DNA of 64,000 nucleotides from Microstegium vimineum (Eukaryota; Streptophyta; Magnoliopsida; Poales; Poaceae), in NCBI GenBank assembly GCA_022036555.1, contig CM039130.1:8662318-8726317 (forward strand), read 5' to 3'. The notes beneath the pieces are model-generated. The model was not told the DNA's origin. It did no database searches and saw only the letters and a program-made list of their open reading frames with translations. The position numbers were made by a program, and so were the translations under genes. Shown here piece by piece: positions 11,846 through 23,300 of the stretch. Positions within the stretch are counted from its first letter, which is position 1. Each line of letters starts with the position of its first letter.

Positions 11846-12880
11846 TCAGTAATCGTCGGAGTAGTTGTGCTCTCCGATGTTGTCATCGAGGTTGTCGTCG
11901 TAGAAGGGCTCGTCGGCAAAGACCTCGTTCGGTGAGTCGGGACCAAGGATCACTCCATCCTGTGGCTCGGGCTCCTCAGGCGCAGGTGCTTCGGCGGCTT
12001 CAGTTGCTGCTGCTGCCTGCTGCTGGTGGAGAGTGTGGAAAGCCTCGTGCATGTTATCGATGTACTCCTGTTGTCCATTGAGGTTCCCCTCTAACTCTGC
12101 AACTCTGTCCTGCAGGTCCTCAGACTCGGTCCAAGCTTCATTCCTGGAGTTGGTGGCCTCGAGAAGTAACTGCTCACTAACCACGCGAGCAGCGATCTCC
12201 TCCTCCAACCTAGTCTGAGCCTGATTGCGCTCCAGAGTCATCTGAGCTAACTCTGCCTGAAGAGTCTCGACGGTTGTCTCGAACTCCTGCTGCAACTGGC
12301 GCTTGCTCTCCATCGTGGCGTTGTGGATCTCTGCAACATCTGTCAGACTGCGCTCCAGACTCTCACAAGTGCTAAGAAGAGCTCCAGTGGCACCCATGGC
12401 TGGGGTTTCACAAAAGAAAAGCTCCTCTTCATCTCCTGTCAGAGTTGTCTCCTCAGTCTGCATCCAATCCACAGAAAAAGCTGGTCCACGTGGGAACACT
12501 CCCGGCCATGCGTCTGCAAGATCTGCTGGAAAACGAGCGATGATGTCCTTTAGCACCAGGTATGCTACCCTGTTGGCTCCATCCTTAGCACAAGCTCCCT
12601 TGGTAATGATCGTCCATCCTGCCCAGTCGGGCCTTCCTTCCAGAGCTTTCACTCTGACCTCAACCTGGACCAGAGAATCTTGGCCATACTGCTGCTTCTG
12701 CCAAGAGTACTTGGGTTCACTACCCTCGGAATACCCAATGGCGTGCAAAACTCGCCAAAGGATGGTTGGCAGCCCAAAGTACGTCAAAAACTTTCCCCTG
12801 GTCATCTTCCTTGCTAACGGGTGGCGAGGAACTCCTGCTCCTCCGGTTGCCTTCCTGGCGGTTAGACGGGTGCGAGGCAT
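11846..12880 (-). CDS. ORF0 of the chromovirus: intact 344-aa protein with a histone H3-like N-terminus
   Basis: The ORF lies between primer site and gag, in gag sense, and is uninterrupted while gag-pol is broken. I choose ATG 12880 because the first 13 residues after Met, PRTRLTARKATGG, align with the H3 tail ARTKQTARKSTGG at 9 of 13 positions, with the lysine at position 9. After a one-residue offset, PRHPLARK aligns with H3 PRKQLATK. Immediately upstream is CCCCCTTTTCTACAG, a near-ideal 3' splice site, so a spliced leader is possible. The open frame also extends upstream to ATG 12976. Residues 25-160 look globular (FLTYFGLPTILWRVLHAIGY); 170-295 are predicted by eye to be coiled coil; the tail is Ala/Gln- and then Asp/Glu-rich. 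Extra ORFs upstream of gag are known in related rice elements such as RIRE3; their function is unknown. Confidence 0.75.
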   Translation of the reverse strand: MPRTRLTARKATGGAGVPRHPLARKMTRGKFLTYFGLPTILWRVLHAIGYSEGSEPKYSWQKQQYGQDSLVQVEVRVKALEGRPDWAGWTIITKGACAKDGANRVAYLVLKDIIARFPADLADAWPGVFPRGPAFSVDWMQTEETTLTGDEEELFFCETPAMGATGALLSTCESLERSLTDVAEIHNATMESKRQLQQEFETTVETLQAELAQMTLERNQAQTRLEEEIAARVVSEQLLLEATNSRNEAWTESEDLQDRVAELEGNLNGQQEYIDNMHEAFHTLHQQQAAAATEAAEAPAPEEPEPQDGVILGPDSPNEVFADEPFYDDNLDDNIGEHNYSDDY

Positions 12881-13610
12881 CTGTAGAAAAGGGGGTTTCG
12901 ACTCTCGTGAGACAAATATTAAGTTGGTCATTTTTATCAAAAGGGGACAATTACCATTTAAGGGGAGGGATGACATGGTACAAGAATATAAACATGATGC
13001 ATGATCATAAATACGTTCTCACTCGACTAGAATGACTTGTAAGTCCTAATGTTCTAGTCGGTGGCAAGACGATCTCTCATTATGCAGTTATTCGTTCTAC
13101 ACGGTTGCGTAGTTAGTGTACCTGCAGAGATTTCATCTCAGCCCAAAAAGAACAAAACCCAATGCAGAAAATCATCGGGCACTTCCTGATACTCACGAAG
13201 TACATACCAGTTAGATACCAAAACCTATGCACCAAGCTCGGAAAACCCACCCAGCATCACATACTTCTCAGATATGTCTGCGCGAAAGCTCGCATATCCT
13301 TAAGTAACAAGATATCACTTCCCTTGACCAACGGTTCGAAGGTCTACTCTCACATCTCCCAAATAATTTTCAATGCAATTTTTCGAACCTAATATCATCC
13401 TTCCCAAGAATGATATCCCGGCAAATTACAAAGATCCAGCATGAGCAAAACCCTGAACCAAGTTAGTATAACTAAGCCACCTGATTTCCTAGTATAGGGC
13501 TAAGGACTAGACTCTGGCACCCAAGTTTCAAAATCAGTTTATAAAAATAGTCTTGAAAATACCCGTTTTGTTAAGAAAGTTGCTCAAACGAATGAGGATA
13601 CCTGAACTCA

Positions 13611-13622
13611 GCTCTGATACCA
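13611..13622 (-). other. primer binding site (initiator tRNA-Met type)
   Basis: TGGTATCAGAGC on the minus strand, two bases from the end of the 5' LTR. This fixes the internal LTR border at 13625. Confidence 0.85.
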
Positions 13623-13624
13623 GC

Positions 13625-16600
13625 TGTGACAGAACCGTCCAAATTATAAGAGATCAAGTGCCAAAGTAGCTGACTTAACTGCCACTTAAAGCACTTGAGC
13701 CCATATAATCCCGGTAGTCCGGAAATCTCGAAGGATTTCTAACAATCGTATATCCAACCAGGATCGCGCAAACTCAGGTATGCACATTCGAACGAGCCAC
13801 AAATAAACCGAAAATATTTGAAGTACGAATAAAGTTATTACAACACTTTGCTCCCATAAAAAGAAGTACTTACGCCACAACACCTGTGGCCAAATAAAAC
13901 ATTGTTTGAAACTGAACCCAAAGTTTTACTCCACACTAAAATCATTAAAAGATAGGGGTGCCCACGAGGTCAAGTTCGACAACAGCAAAAGATGAGCTCG
14001 TAGAGAACCTTGCCCAAGGTTTACTCCTCTTCTCCTTCAACAGGATAGAGACAGTGCTTACAATAGCCAACGTATACTTGACCATCTGCAACAAACGGGA
14101 TAAACCCTGAGTACGGGAATGTACTCAGCTAGACTTATCCATCTAACTGAAAATAAAGACTCCAAGGGTATGCAAGGCTATTTATGTGGATATGGGTAAA
14201 CTTGCTTTTGCGTAAAAGCGAACAAGATGAAACTAAAGATTAGAGAACAACCATTTTTCCATCCTATTATTATTATCTCTAGGTTTGCACCTGTACTAGA
14301 GCACTCACTTGAACTACTCAAACAATATAATAACATATATCCAATTCCTTCATCAAAATTTTAGTAGAACCATTACGATGTCACATGGAGTTGTACCGTG
14401 GTGAAGCTCAGCATAATCCCCCATTTCCAGTGGGGGCGGCAATTCGAATCGATATACAACCAGCTGGCAAGATTACCTTTAACACACGCCCACACTTTCC
14501 CCGTCGTGTCCATGCATTGGGTTACCGCTCAACAAAGTCCAGGTAGTATCGTCGCGGGCTCGCATTGGTCCACCCAATTGTAGAAATCAGTTGGCCACCA
14601 CGGGGTAGATCGTATCTACAAACTAGAGGGTGCTCACAGCAGATTGAGCGCCGGCCCGGACAGTGTTTACTCGGCTTCGGGGTCGATACTCACAACGGCC
14701 CCTATGTGAAAGGGCGCATTCAAAGATGTAAGAGGGCCACCATCGTATACAAACCTATATGATCCAACAGACGGACTGCCCCCAAGTCTAAACCACTTGG
14801 TGCCCTTGCCTTCCAGTTGACCGCACTTCATTACTACCATTGATTCTTTCCACGATAGCAAATATAGCCAACCGTGATAGTATTACCCCCCAGGGGATAA
14901 CACGAAACATAAATATAAAAGTAACCATTTATTCTAAGCAGGCTAAGCGATTGCTTTTACTTTTATTAACAGGGTAACAAGGTAGGTAAAACAATAATCA
15001 AGGAAGGTAATGCATCAATTTGGGATTCAAACAACTCCTGTCACCTAATGCATCACAGTATAAAATACTCAAGTAGATTAAATTGTAAATATTGGGAGGC
15101 TTAAGAATGCTCCGAGGCTTGCCTTGAGCGAAGGTGGAGGGCTGGTGGTCAGGGCACTCGGGGAGGTTAGTGTCGGACTCGTGGTACTCCTCGTTTAGCT
15201 CCTGCACCTCCTGGACTTCTGTCTCTGGGATTGGCTCCTGGTGTTCCTCCACTGATCCTAAATGATTGCAATGCATAAATAAGTAACTTGATGGTGCAGG
15301 GATGATGCTTGAACAAGATTTAGCACACTAAAAGTGACTCTAAACATTTAGTCAATTAATTACCACAAAGCTACTTAGAACTAGAGCTACTAGCTAACAG
15401 GGTAAAACATGCTATAACTTATTTTTAGCAGAATCTATACTTAAAAACATATTTATCAAGAAAGTTCCATGATTTATACATGCACATATTTACCACAGGA
15501 ATTAATCTAAGAAAATAGCAGAAACACATTTTAATAGATGATATATAAAACTTACAAAGAAACATGGCATGTTATATTTTTCCTAGCTTCTACACAGGAT
15601 AACAGAGCTATCATAAAAACTTCACATTTTTATTTGATCCTTTTAATCAAGAACACAAATAACTTTGATATATGCACAAAACAACTAATTAAACATTAGT
15701 ACTGAAGACATTCTCCAAAAATCATTTTTATATTTTTAACAGAAAGATCATAACATATAGAGTCTAACAAAATTGATTTCACCATTTTAGGATTTACCAA
15801 ACTCTAGATATAAATTAAACAAGCATTAGCATATTACTGAAAATAGGAAAAAGAAATTCATTTCGGAAACCGGCCCATGGGGGAACAGTACTGGGTCTGG
15901 CCCAATACACGTGGAGGCGCGCGGGGCGACTGACAGGCGGGGCCCTCGGTCAACACGGGGTCCATCTGTCGACGAGCAGGGAGCAGAGGACGGCGCTGAC
16001 CGGCGCGTTCCCGCCGACGGTGAGGTCTCCGGTCGTGGGGTTGGGTGTGCTAGGCTCGGGATGATGACGCGCATCCACTGGTGGAGTTGGTTGAACCGTT
16101 GCGACCATGAAAGTGGTCGGCGGCGTGCGGTGGCGGTGCAGCACGGCGATGCGACGCGACGGGGTGATCACCGGCGATGCGAGGCTCGGCACAGGATTGC
16201 GTGAGCATCGTGGTGATGTGGTGAGTGCGGTTCGAGGGTTGGTTGAGCCGGAGGGGCTCTATGGAACCCTGACCACGTGCAAGCTCTGCGGCGGCGGCAA
16301 TGGCGCACGGCCAACGGCGCTGTGTCGATACAGGGCGAACTGGAGCTAGGGGAAAAGTGTTCTCACCTCTGCTAGCTCTGATAAAGCTCTCACGAAGATG
16401 GAGGCGTCGGGGGCGAGACGGTGAGGGGTGAACACTGTTTGGTCAGTGCGGTGGCGACTCGGGACCGAGGAACGACGGAGGTGTTCCGGCGACTGGAGTG
16501 CTCGGCTGGTGAAGGCGAAAGCTAGTGCGAGATGGATCGAGCAGAGGAGCTCGGATGGTGGTGGATTTGAGAAGGGGGCGCTTGCGATGCTCGGAGGTCT

Positions 16601-17912
16601 TGGCGCGGTGAGAACAGAGACAACGCGAGCGAGTGAGCGAGTGAGGATGAGTGCGAATGAGTGTGGGAGGTAGAGGAGGTGTAGGCACTCCTCTTTGCAC
16701 GGTCATGGCCGACCGGCGTGGCCAGTGGGGCCGTAACGCGACGGTGCGGCGGTGGCAGCGACGCTGGCGTGTTCGCGGCGTGCGGGAGCAGAGCAGGACT
16801 TGGTCGACGCGCCGTTAGCACGGATTCACACTCGAGTGTGAGAGGGACGAGGCGTGGAGCTGATCGGACGCGGTACTGCGGCGGCGTCACTGCGACACGA
16901 CGGCGCGACGCGTGGTAGTGCGGCTGGCAGGTCTGCGGCGGCGAAGCAGGGGCGTCAGCGGCGGGAAAACGGTGCAGGCTCGGTCCTAGCACCGTTAGCG
17001 CGGGCGCGGGTGCGGGTGCGGACGCGACTGAGACAGAGCGAGGGCCTGGTCGGCGACAGCGATGTCAGTGCAGAGCGACAGCGGCGGCGTTAGCGTGTTC
17101 AACATCCGCGGTCAGGCATCGTTGGCCACGCGGCAGACGACGCCGACGTACGGTTCAGCCGCGGTCGGGCGAGTGCGCGCGGGCGTGCGTTCGGGCACGT
17201 GCGCGGCACGTGTGCTGTGCGACGCGCGGGTGAGCACGCGGGAGGGGGGGTCGATCGGCTGATCGAGCCTCCTGCTCGGAGGTCGTTCGTTCGACCCTAT
17301 GTCCGTCACTTCGAGGGGTCGAAGTCGAGGGGGGGTCGATTGGATGATCGAGCCTCCGGCCCGGGGTCGTTCGTTCGACCCTCGGTCCGTCACCTTATCA
17401 AGCGGCGATCGAGGCCGAATGGGCCGAAAGCGGTAACTTGGCCCGTTCCAGATCTGATTTCCTTTTTCCATTTTCTTTTATTTGATTCAAACTGAATTTG
17501 TTTTAAAACAGTTTCAAAAACTCCAACCTAAGTTTTGACACTTAAACCAAAGTTGTTCAGAATATTATTCTCTACCTTTTTCACGTAGATCATAAATTCT
17601 GAAAACCATTAGTTCAAGAGTTGAGGATTAAAAACTTATTTAAGCTAATTAGGAAAAGAATTACTTTAATTCTTTAATAGATAAACTGAGCTTAATTAAG
17701 CAGGGTAAATAAACATAAAGAAAATCATACTTTACTCTAAGCATAGCAAGGTTTAGCTAAATAGATTGATCACACAACACCTATTTAATTCTAGTTTCAA
17801 AACATATAAACACACACATGAAATGATAGCATATGTCAACATGAATGCAATGAAATGCTTGTGCTTAGTGGTTAATGATGATCCTAATGCAAGCTTGACA
17901 CAGGGTGTCACA
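13625..17912 (-). repeat. 5' LTR (right copy), complete, 4,288 bp
   Basis: On the plus strand it begins TGTGACAGAACC at 13625, adjacent to the primer site, and ends GGTGTCACA at 17912. Its outer 3,093 bp equal the left LTR fragment. The 1,195 bp at 13625-14819 has no partner in the window. A GC-rich core lies at about 15880-17410. The flank after 17912 starts CTCAT, one half of the expected target duplication. Confidence 0.85.
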
Positions 17913-18560
17913 CTCATCCCAGCGTCCGACGCTACACTCTGGCTCGGACTGAAAAACACCTTCACAGGAAGGCCGACGGACGCTCTCCAAACGTCCGACG
18001 CCTGACCGACAGACAACATCCGTCGGATCCTGAAGAACTTAGCCAGAGAACACGGCCACTGGAAGGTCGACGGACGCTGTGGACTCAACCACCCAGCGTC
18101 CGACACCTTTGTCTGACGCCTTCGTCAGGAGCGTCCGTCGCCCAGAAAACAGGCCTCTCAACTTCGTTTTTCGTCGCGATGAATATGGAAGATGTTCTAG
18201 GCTATCTTACGGTTATCAAAGACTTCCTTAGAGCTAAGGAAGACAAGTGTGCACTACGCCTAGTTCATGAAGCTTTCCTGAGTCAAGCTACTAGTCTCAA
18301 CCCCTCTTAATAGTACGGTCAAAGATCAAATAGAGACCCTATCTATTTCTAAGTGCCCTTCATCATCCTATGACACTTAGCCTATCATTCTAGGGTCTTC
18401 ATCATGTCTCTTTGAAATTCGAAACGATATCCATCTTGGGGGCTAAGTAATGACCATTAATACCCATTGGTGTTGATCACTATGGCTAAGCTACGCATAG
18501 CCTCTGCAAAACACATGTTAGCCACAGTAATCGCTAATTGTCGTTAATTACCGAAACCAA
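17913..18560. other. repeat-derived non-coding sequence
   Basis: No coding frame of interest. The first 240 bp is rich in GTCCGACGC and GACGGACGCT motifs, a style seen in LTRs and leaders of grass copia elements. The following stretch (CTTAATAGTACGGTCAAAGATCAAATAG...) also looks like retroelement non-coding sequence. No borders were found. Confidence 0.35.
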
Positions 18561-18568
18561 CTAGGGCC

Positions 18569-19054
18569 ATGATTCTTCAGACCAGGCTACGATGGTGGCG
18601 CGCGAGTAGGCTATGGCAGTGGCATGTGAGCAGGGCAGCAGCGCATGACCGGATGGTGGTGCTCGAGCAAGTTGTGGCGGCAGCGCCCGAGCAGCATGGT
18701 AGTGTGCGTGACCGGGACACTGTTGCGTTCCCCGCCGAGTCCTCCCCCTCCCAGACCCAGTATGCCTCTCCTTGTCTCCTCACTGCCGCTATGGCCGCTA
18801 GGTCGCTGGCGCGCATAGCCAACAGGACGCGATTCGCCTCCCGCCGATTCCCCTCCCTCCCGCACTCGACACGCCTCTCCTCAGCTCCTCCCCGCCGTTG
18901 TTCGCTGGTCGGCCTCCTCCTGGGGCTGGGCGTAGCTCCGCATCTACAGCATGCAGGGGCATCGTCGGGATTTTGTCCATGTGGGGGCGACGCTAGTATG
19001 GGGGACGACACCGACGTCGCTTGGGCTAGAGGTGACGTTAGGGCGCTTCTGTGA
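18569..19054 (+). other. unassigned ORF, possible fragment encoding an organellar presequence
   Basis: A 161-codon GC-rich ORF. From the internal Met near 18791 the translation MAARSLARIANRTRFASRRF is Arg/Ser/Ala-rich without acidic residues, as in mitochondrial targeting peptides. It then passes into no recognisable domain. An ORF of similar length runs on the other strand, so GC bias alone could explain it. It may be a captured or decayed first exon. Confidence 0.2.
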
Positions 19055-19059
19055 GGATG

Positions 19060-20390
19060 GAAAGTGATTAGATGACAGGTTGACGCGTGGACCTCACATG
19101 TCACTGAGATGAAAGGCCAATGTCCTATGTGGCGGTCAACGCAAGCGTGACGTGGTCAAACCGTAGCTCCACATTGATCAAAATAGCTCTGCCCATGCCT
19201 AGGTGTTAAAAGCGAATGTTTTTAACAGTTGTGGTATAAGTATTAGACGGTTTTATAGTTGATGGTCAAAAGACAAAACTAGACGAACCCAACAGTTGAA
19301 GAGGTTAAAAATTGACTTAATCCTTTATTTTTTTAACGTCACGTGTTGTCGCGAAGGATGACGGACAAATTGTTTGTCACAGTTTTGGCGTAGCCACATC
19401 GACGACGAGGCATGTAGATGTAGCAGTGCGAAATAAACACGCTCAAATGACGTTAAAATTATAGGCTATTCGTAATGCGATCAACAAATGATAAGAATGC
19501 CCATACGAAAAGCTATTCGTAACTGATGTACTGCCGTAATCATAGCTGTTCTTAGTGGGTCTATTATAAGAATACCAATGTGAAGAATCTTATCTTCCGT
19601 CACTTTTGGTCCGTTGTTTATTTTAGTGGTAAAAAAGTCAGATCGTGCAAATAATTGGGCCAAATGGTGCACTCTGTAGGTCCTTGATTTTGGGGAGAAG
19701 AAAATGTATAATAGTTAAGAAGCATATTATCTTCCGTGCCTTTTGGTCTACTGTTTATTTTAGTGATATAAAAAAGTTGATCGGGCAAAGATTTGAGGTG
19801 TTTTGTACTGATTACGAAGAATTTATGAGACTAATTTATTGTGAAAGAAAACATTATTTCAATAACTAAAAAATAAAACTAATTCTAACTTATAAGGATC
19901 GTACAAATCATTTAGGTACAACATTTGATAAGTTTATAAATATATAAATAGGTTTTTAAAGTGGGTAGATCTGAACGACATTCAAGCTTTTCGTGTATTT
20001 CACTCTTTTTTAAACTATAGATCTCATCTCATTTGACAGGGCTCTAAACGACTCAAACTTCTCTAATGTATTTATTGTTCATACATTGTTTATCAAAGCT
20101 GTTTTATCTCTTCACTCTCCTTCTCTCATAGAGCTAGCGAGAGTACGTAATAAAAAAACTAGTTTCTCATGCTTAGTGAGGAGAAGAAAAAAAGAAATAA
20201 AAATAACTTTTGTAAAGAATGTATGAGCAGGAAATGCAATGTTTGGAGTCTGCCAAACGGGCCCTAGTTTATTCTTTTTTCGAGACATAGGTTTACTGAT
20301 ATTTTTTCAGTACCGACTGCGCTTGGGCAGATAGTTCGTCTTCTACTCTTCTGTGATTTGGCACTGCTCTTCCTCTTGGTGTTCTCAGAA
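19060..20390. other. intergenic region upstream of the NLR
   Basis: AT-rich, no convincing gene. It must contain the NLR promoter, but I see no distinctive TATA box at a convincing distance from the ATG at 20391. Two related GAATCTTATCTTCCGTCACTTTTGG / ATTATCTTCCGTGCCTTTTGG stretches near 19585 and 19727 form a local imperfect duplication. Confidence 0.4.
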
Positions 20391-23300
20391 ATGGAGGCTC
20401 CGGTGAGTGTTTCGCTCGGGATCGCCCGCTCCCTCCCTGCCAAGCTAGAGCAGTTGCTGTCGCCGGAGGCGGACCCCGGGATGCGGCTGCCCAATGGGGA
20501 GAAGAAGAAGATTCGCCTCGTCAAGGAGCGCCTCCAGGAAGTGATGGACAAGTTCCTGATGGAGCCGTCGGATGTGGAGGCCCCGGCCTCGACGGCTAGG
20601 TGCTGGGTGAAGGAGGTGTGCGAGCTGGCGTACGACATTGACGACTTCCTCGACGAGCTCACCCACGGCCTCCACCTCGCCGCCGCCCGGAAGAACCTCC
20701 GTGGCAGGGTGGCTTGGCTCCGCGAGGGCCTTAGCCGGAGCCGGTGGATCTCCCACGAGACCGCATGGTTCAGGGCTCGATTGGAGGAGGCGATTCAGCG
20801 GCACAAGAGGTACAGTCTCGGCAATCTCCAGATCCGAGAAATCATGATTGATTCGGATGCGCCCCCAATCCCACCACTGTATGGGACGGAGGCCAAGCGT
20901 CTGGTTGGTATCGACAGCTCCATGGAAAAGCTTGGCGAGTGGTTGACAGGAGATGGAGAGCGGCAACTAAGAGTAGTGTCCATTGTTGGACTTGGGGGAG
21001 TTGGCAAGACGACTCTCGCTAAAGAGCTGTACTGCAAACTCGGAAATCGATTCGAGTGCCGGGCTTTTGTGCGGTCATCTAAGAAGCCTGACATGAGGAA
21101 GTTTCTCTTCAGCATACTCTTACAAGTTCGTCGACAACGGTTACCCAATGATACCGAGCTCGGTGATCTCACTGGCACGATCAGGGCACACCTGCAAGAT
21201 AAGAAGTAAGTTTCTCTTAACATATTTGTTTTTATACTTAGTATTCCCTGTGTCCTAAAATAAGAGCATCTCTTGCTTCTCGACGAGTCATTTTTTTTAA
21301 AATTTATATTATGTATACAAATGCTAGTATTTAGGGGCATCGATTCTGGTCGCCAGGCTGCCTGCCAGGGCATCAAGTAAACACACCCTATAGCGTGTAA
21401 TAATAAGTTTACTTACATTGAGTGTTTATATTAAGTTTACTTACACAGTCCTACTGTACCCTATAGCGTGTTTAAATTTACATTAAGTTTATATTATGGA
21501 TAGGATAGGATCATCTATGGATATACCGTGTTTGGTTGCATGGACGAGCTGGATCGAGATAAATACAAGAGATAATATTCTCATGACACGCTAGAGCAAT
21601 CAGACATAAAAAATTGGCCGGATTTGTTCATCCACTTGGATGGCGCAGCAGTTGCTGACGTGGCAACAATAATTAATGAAGGCAAACAACTTTCAAGTGA
21701 TTTTATCTACTAAACTATTTATCTGATTTATGAGATGATTACATAGTTGTATTCGCTGCAATTGAATCTACAAAACAAGATCTCATATGATTATATTTTA
21801 GTTAAAATTAAATAAATGACAAGTGGGTCCCACATGACATCATCAGCCTATCTATCCTCATCCATCCAACCAAAGAGAAAAATGGTGCATGCCGTCTCGT
21901 CCATCCGACAGATATCCATCCAACCAACAAAAAATGCCTCATCCCATCCATACAACCAACCAAACAAGTATTGATAACCATATCCAGAAATCCATGGATG
22001 ACCATATCATCCAACATTGTCCTCAAACCAAATGCACCATAAAGAACCATGTGGTCGCCTAGAAAACCCTGGGTACATTACCCCAAAATATTCCATCCTT
22101 AGCAGTGGATTCCCATATAAGTTCCATCAGATGCTAATCATAAGAAATAATTGGTTTATAAGAAACAAAAAAAGAAAAGTCCATATTCTTTATATAGGAA
22201 CTGAAGCTTCTATTTTCCTTTTCCAAAAGAAAATCGATTTCATCGTAGTAATATGAGATAAGACTATTCCAATAAGAAGAAAGTATCATCAGGCCAAATC
22301 CACATATGTTACTGATATATATCAGTGAAGTTTCCAAGGAGCTTGATTAATTTGTTAGTGTTTTATGGTGAGTTCATTCTGTGATTAACACCAGCATAAA
22401 ACACTAACAAATTAATCAAGGTTCTGGGAAAGGCATGGTCGTTGGCAGGGGCTCGAGGTTTATCCCTCCTAGCTGCCATTGTTCCGGGTGGTTGCCTGCT
22501 ACTATTGGATGGTACTATAAATGCATGGCAACATTTTTTATTTGAACTGGCAGGAAAGTTGCCTGCTACTATTTTATGAAGAAGAAAAAAAACTTGTATA
22601 CACCAATCGAACAAACATGAAAAGGCAGATGGACACATACAGGACAAACAAACTAAACAACACCCACAAAACAGAAAGACAGGATGAATTGACAGAGATT
22701 CCCGAAAAGGTCTCATCTCGGTGCACCACTATATTCTTGCTAACAGAGTGTGCAACTCCCTTGCCCCTACTCTGCATTAGACCTCGGCCATCTCACAGAT
22801 CGCATGCATGCTCCAATTTTTTGGTGTATGGTGTTTGCCATAGAAAAATACAACTGTTCCTTTGCTCCATATGAGCCAAGCCATAATACTGAATTACTGA
22901 TCCGGGAACTGAAACCTCGTCAACGATCTGAGACCATCAATCACTGAAGATTGCATCCTGCAGCTGTAGCTGAGGAGGGAGGATAACCAAATCTGGCTGG
23001 ACAAGTAACAAGCGGGAGCAGATGCTGACCGACTCTTCGGCATGATCACAAATGTTGGCACTAGGACCTAATGCCCAGGTGAGCAGCACCTGCTCTCCTC
23101 TCCTCTCCCTCTCCCCTGCTCCAAGGTAGAAGAAGAGCTTGAGCTCTCTACTCACACACTCACTGGTTCTCTGCGTTGGCAGAGAAGCAGACTCTGAATA
23201 TGGTGGCAAAGAAGCTGTCTTTTCCATTGCATTGCTTGATGTTATATACACAATACTTGTACCATACAAGGTACAATACTACCTACTCCTTACACCTAAG

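Larger units (their letters stand above)
3971..17912 (-). mobile_element. chromovirus-type Ty3/gypsy retrotransposon (probably Tekay-like), left LTR truncated in the window
   Basis: Two long direct repeats offset by exactly 10,849 bp (3971-7063 and 14820-17912) flank a minus-strand internal region. In element sense the order is: 5' LTR 17912-13625, tRNA-Met primer site 13622-13611, ORF0 12880-11846, gag-pol 11538-7107, polypurine tract about 7077-7065, 3' LTR from 7063 down. The LTR ends TGTGACA...TGTCACA. The remaining 1,195 bp of the left LTR (equivalent of 13625-14819) is missing because the element at 1-3970 interrupts it. The two LTR copies differ at only a few positions per 100-200 bp by eye, so insertion was fairly recent, yet gag-pol already carries several inactivating changes. 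A chromodomain-like C-terminus supports the chromovirus assignment. Confidence 0.85.
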
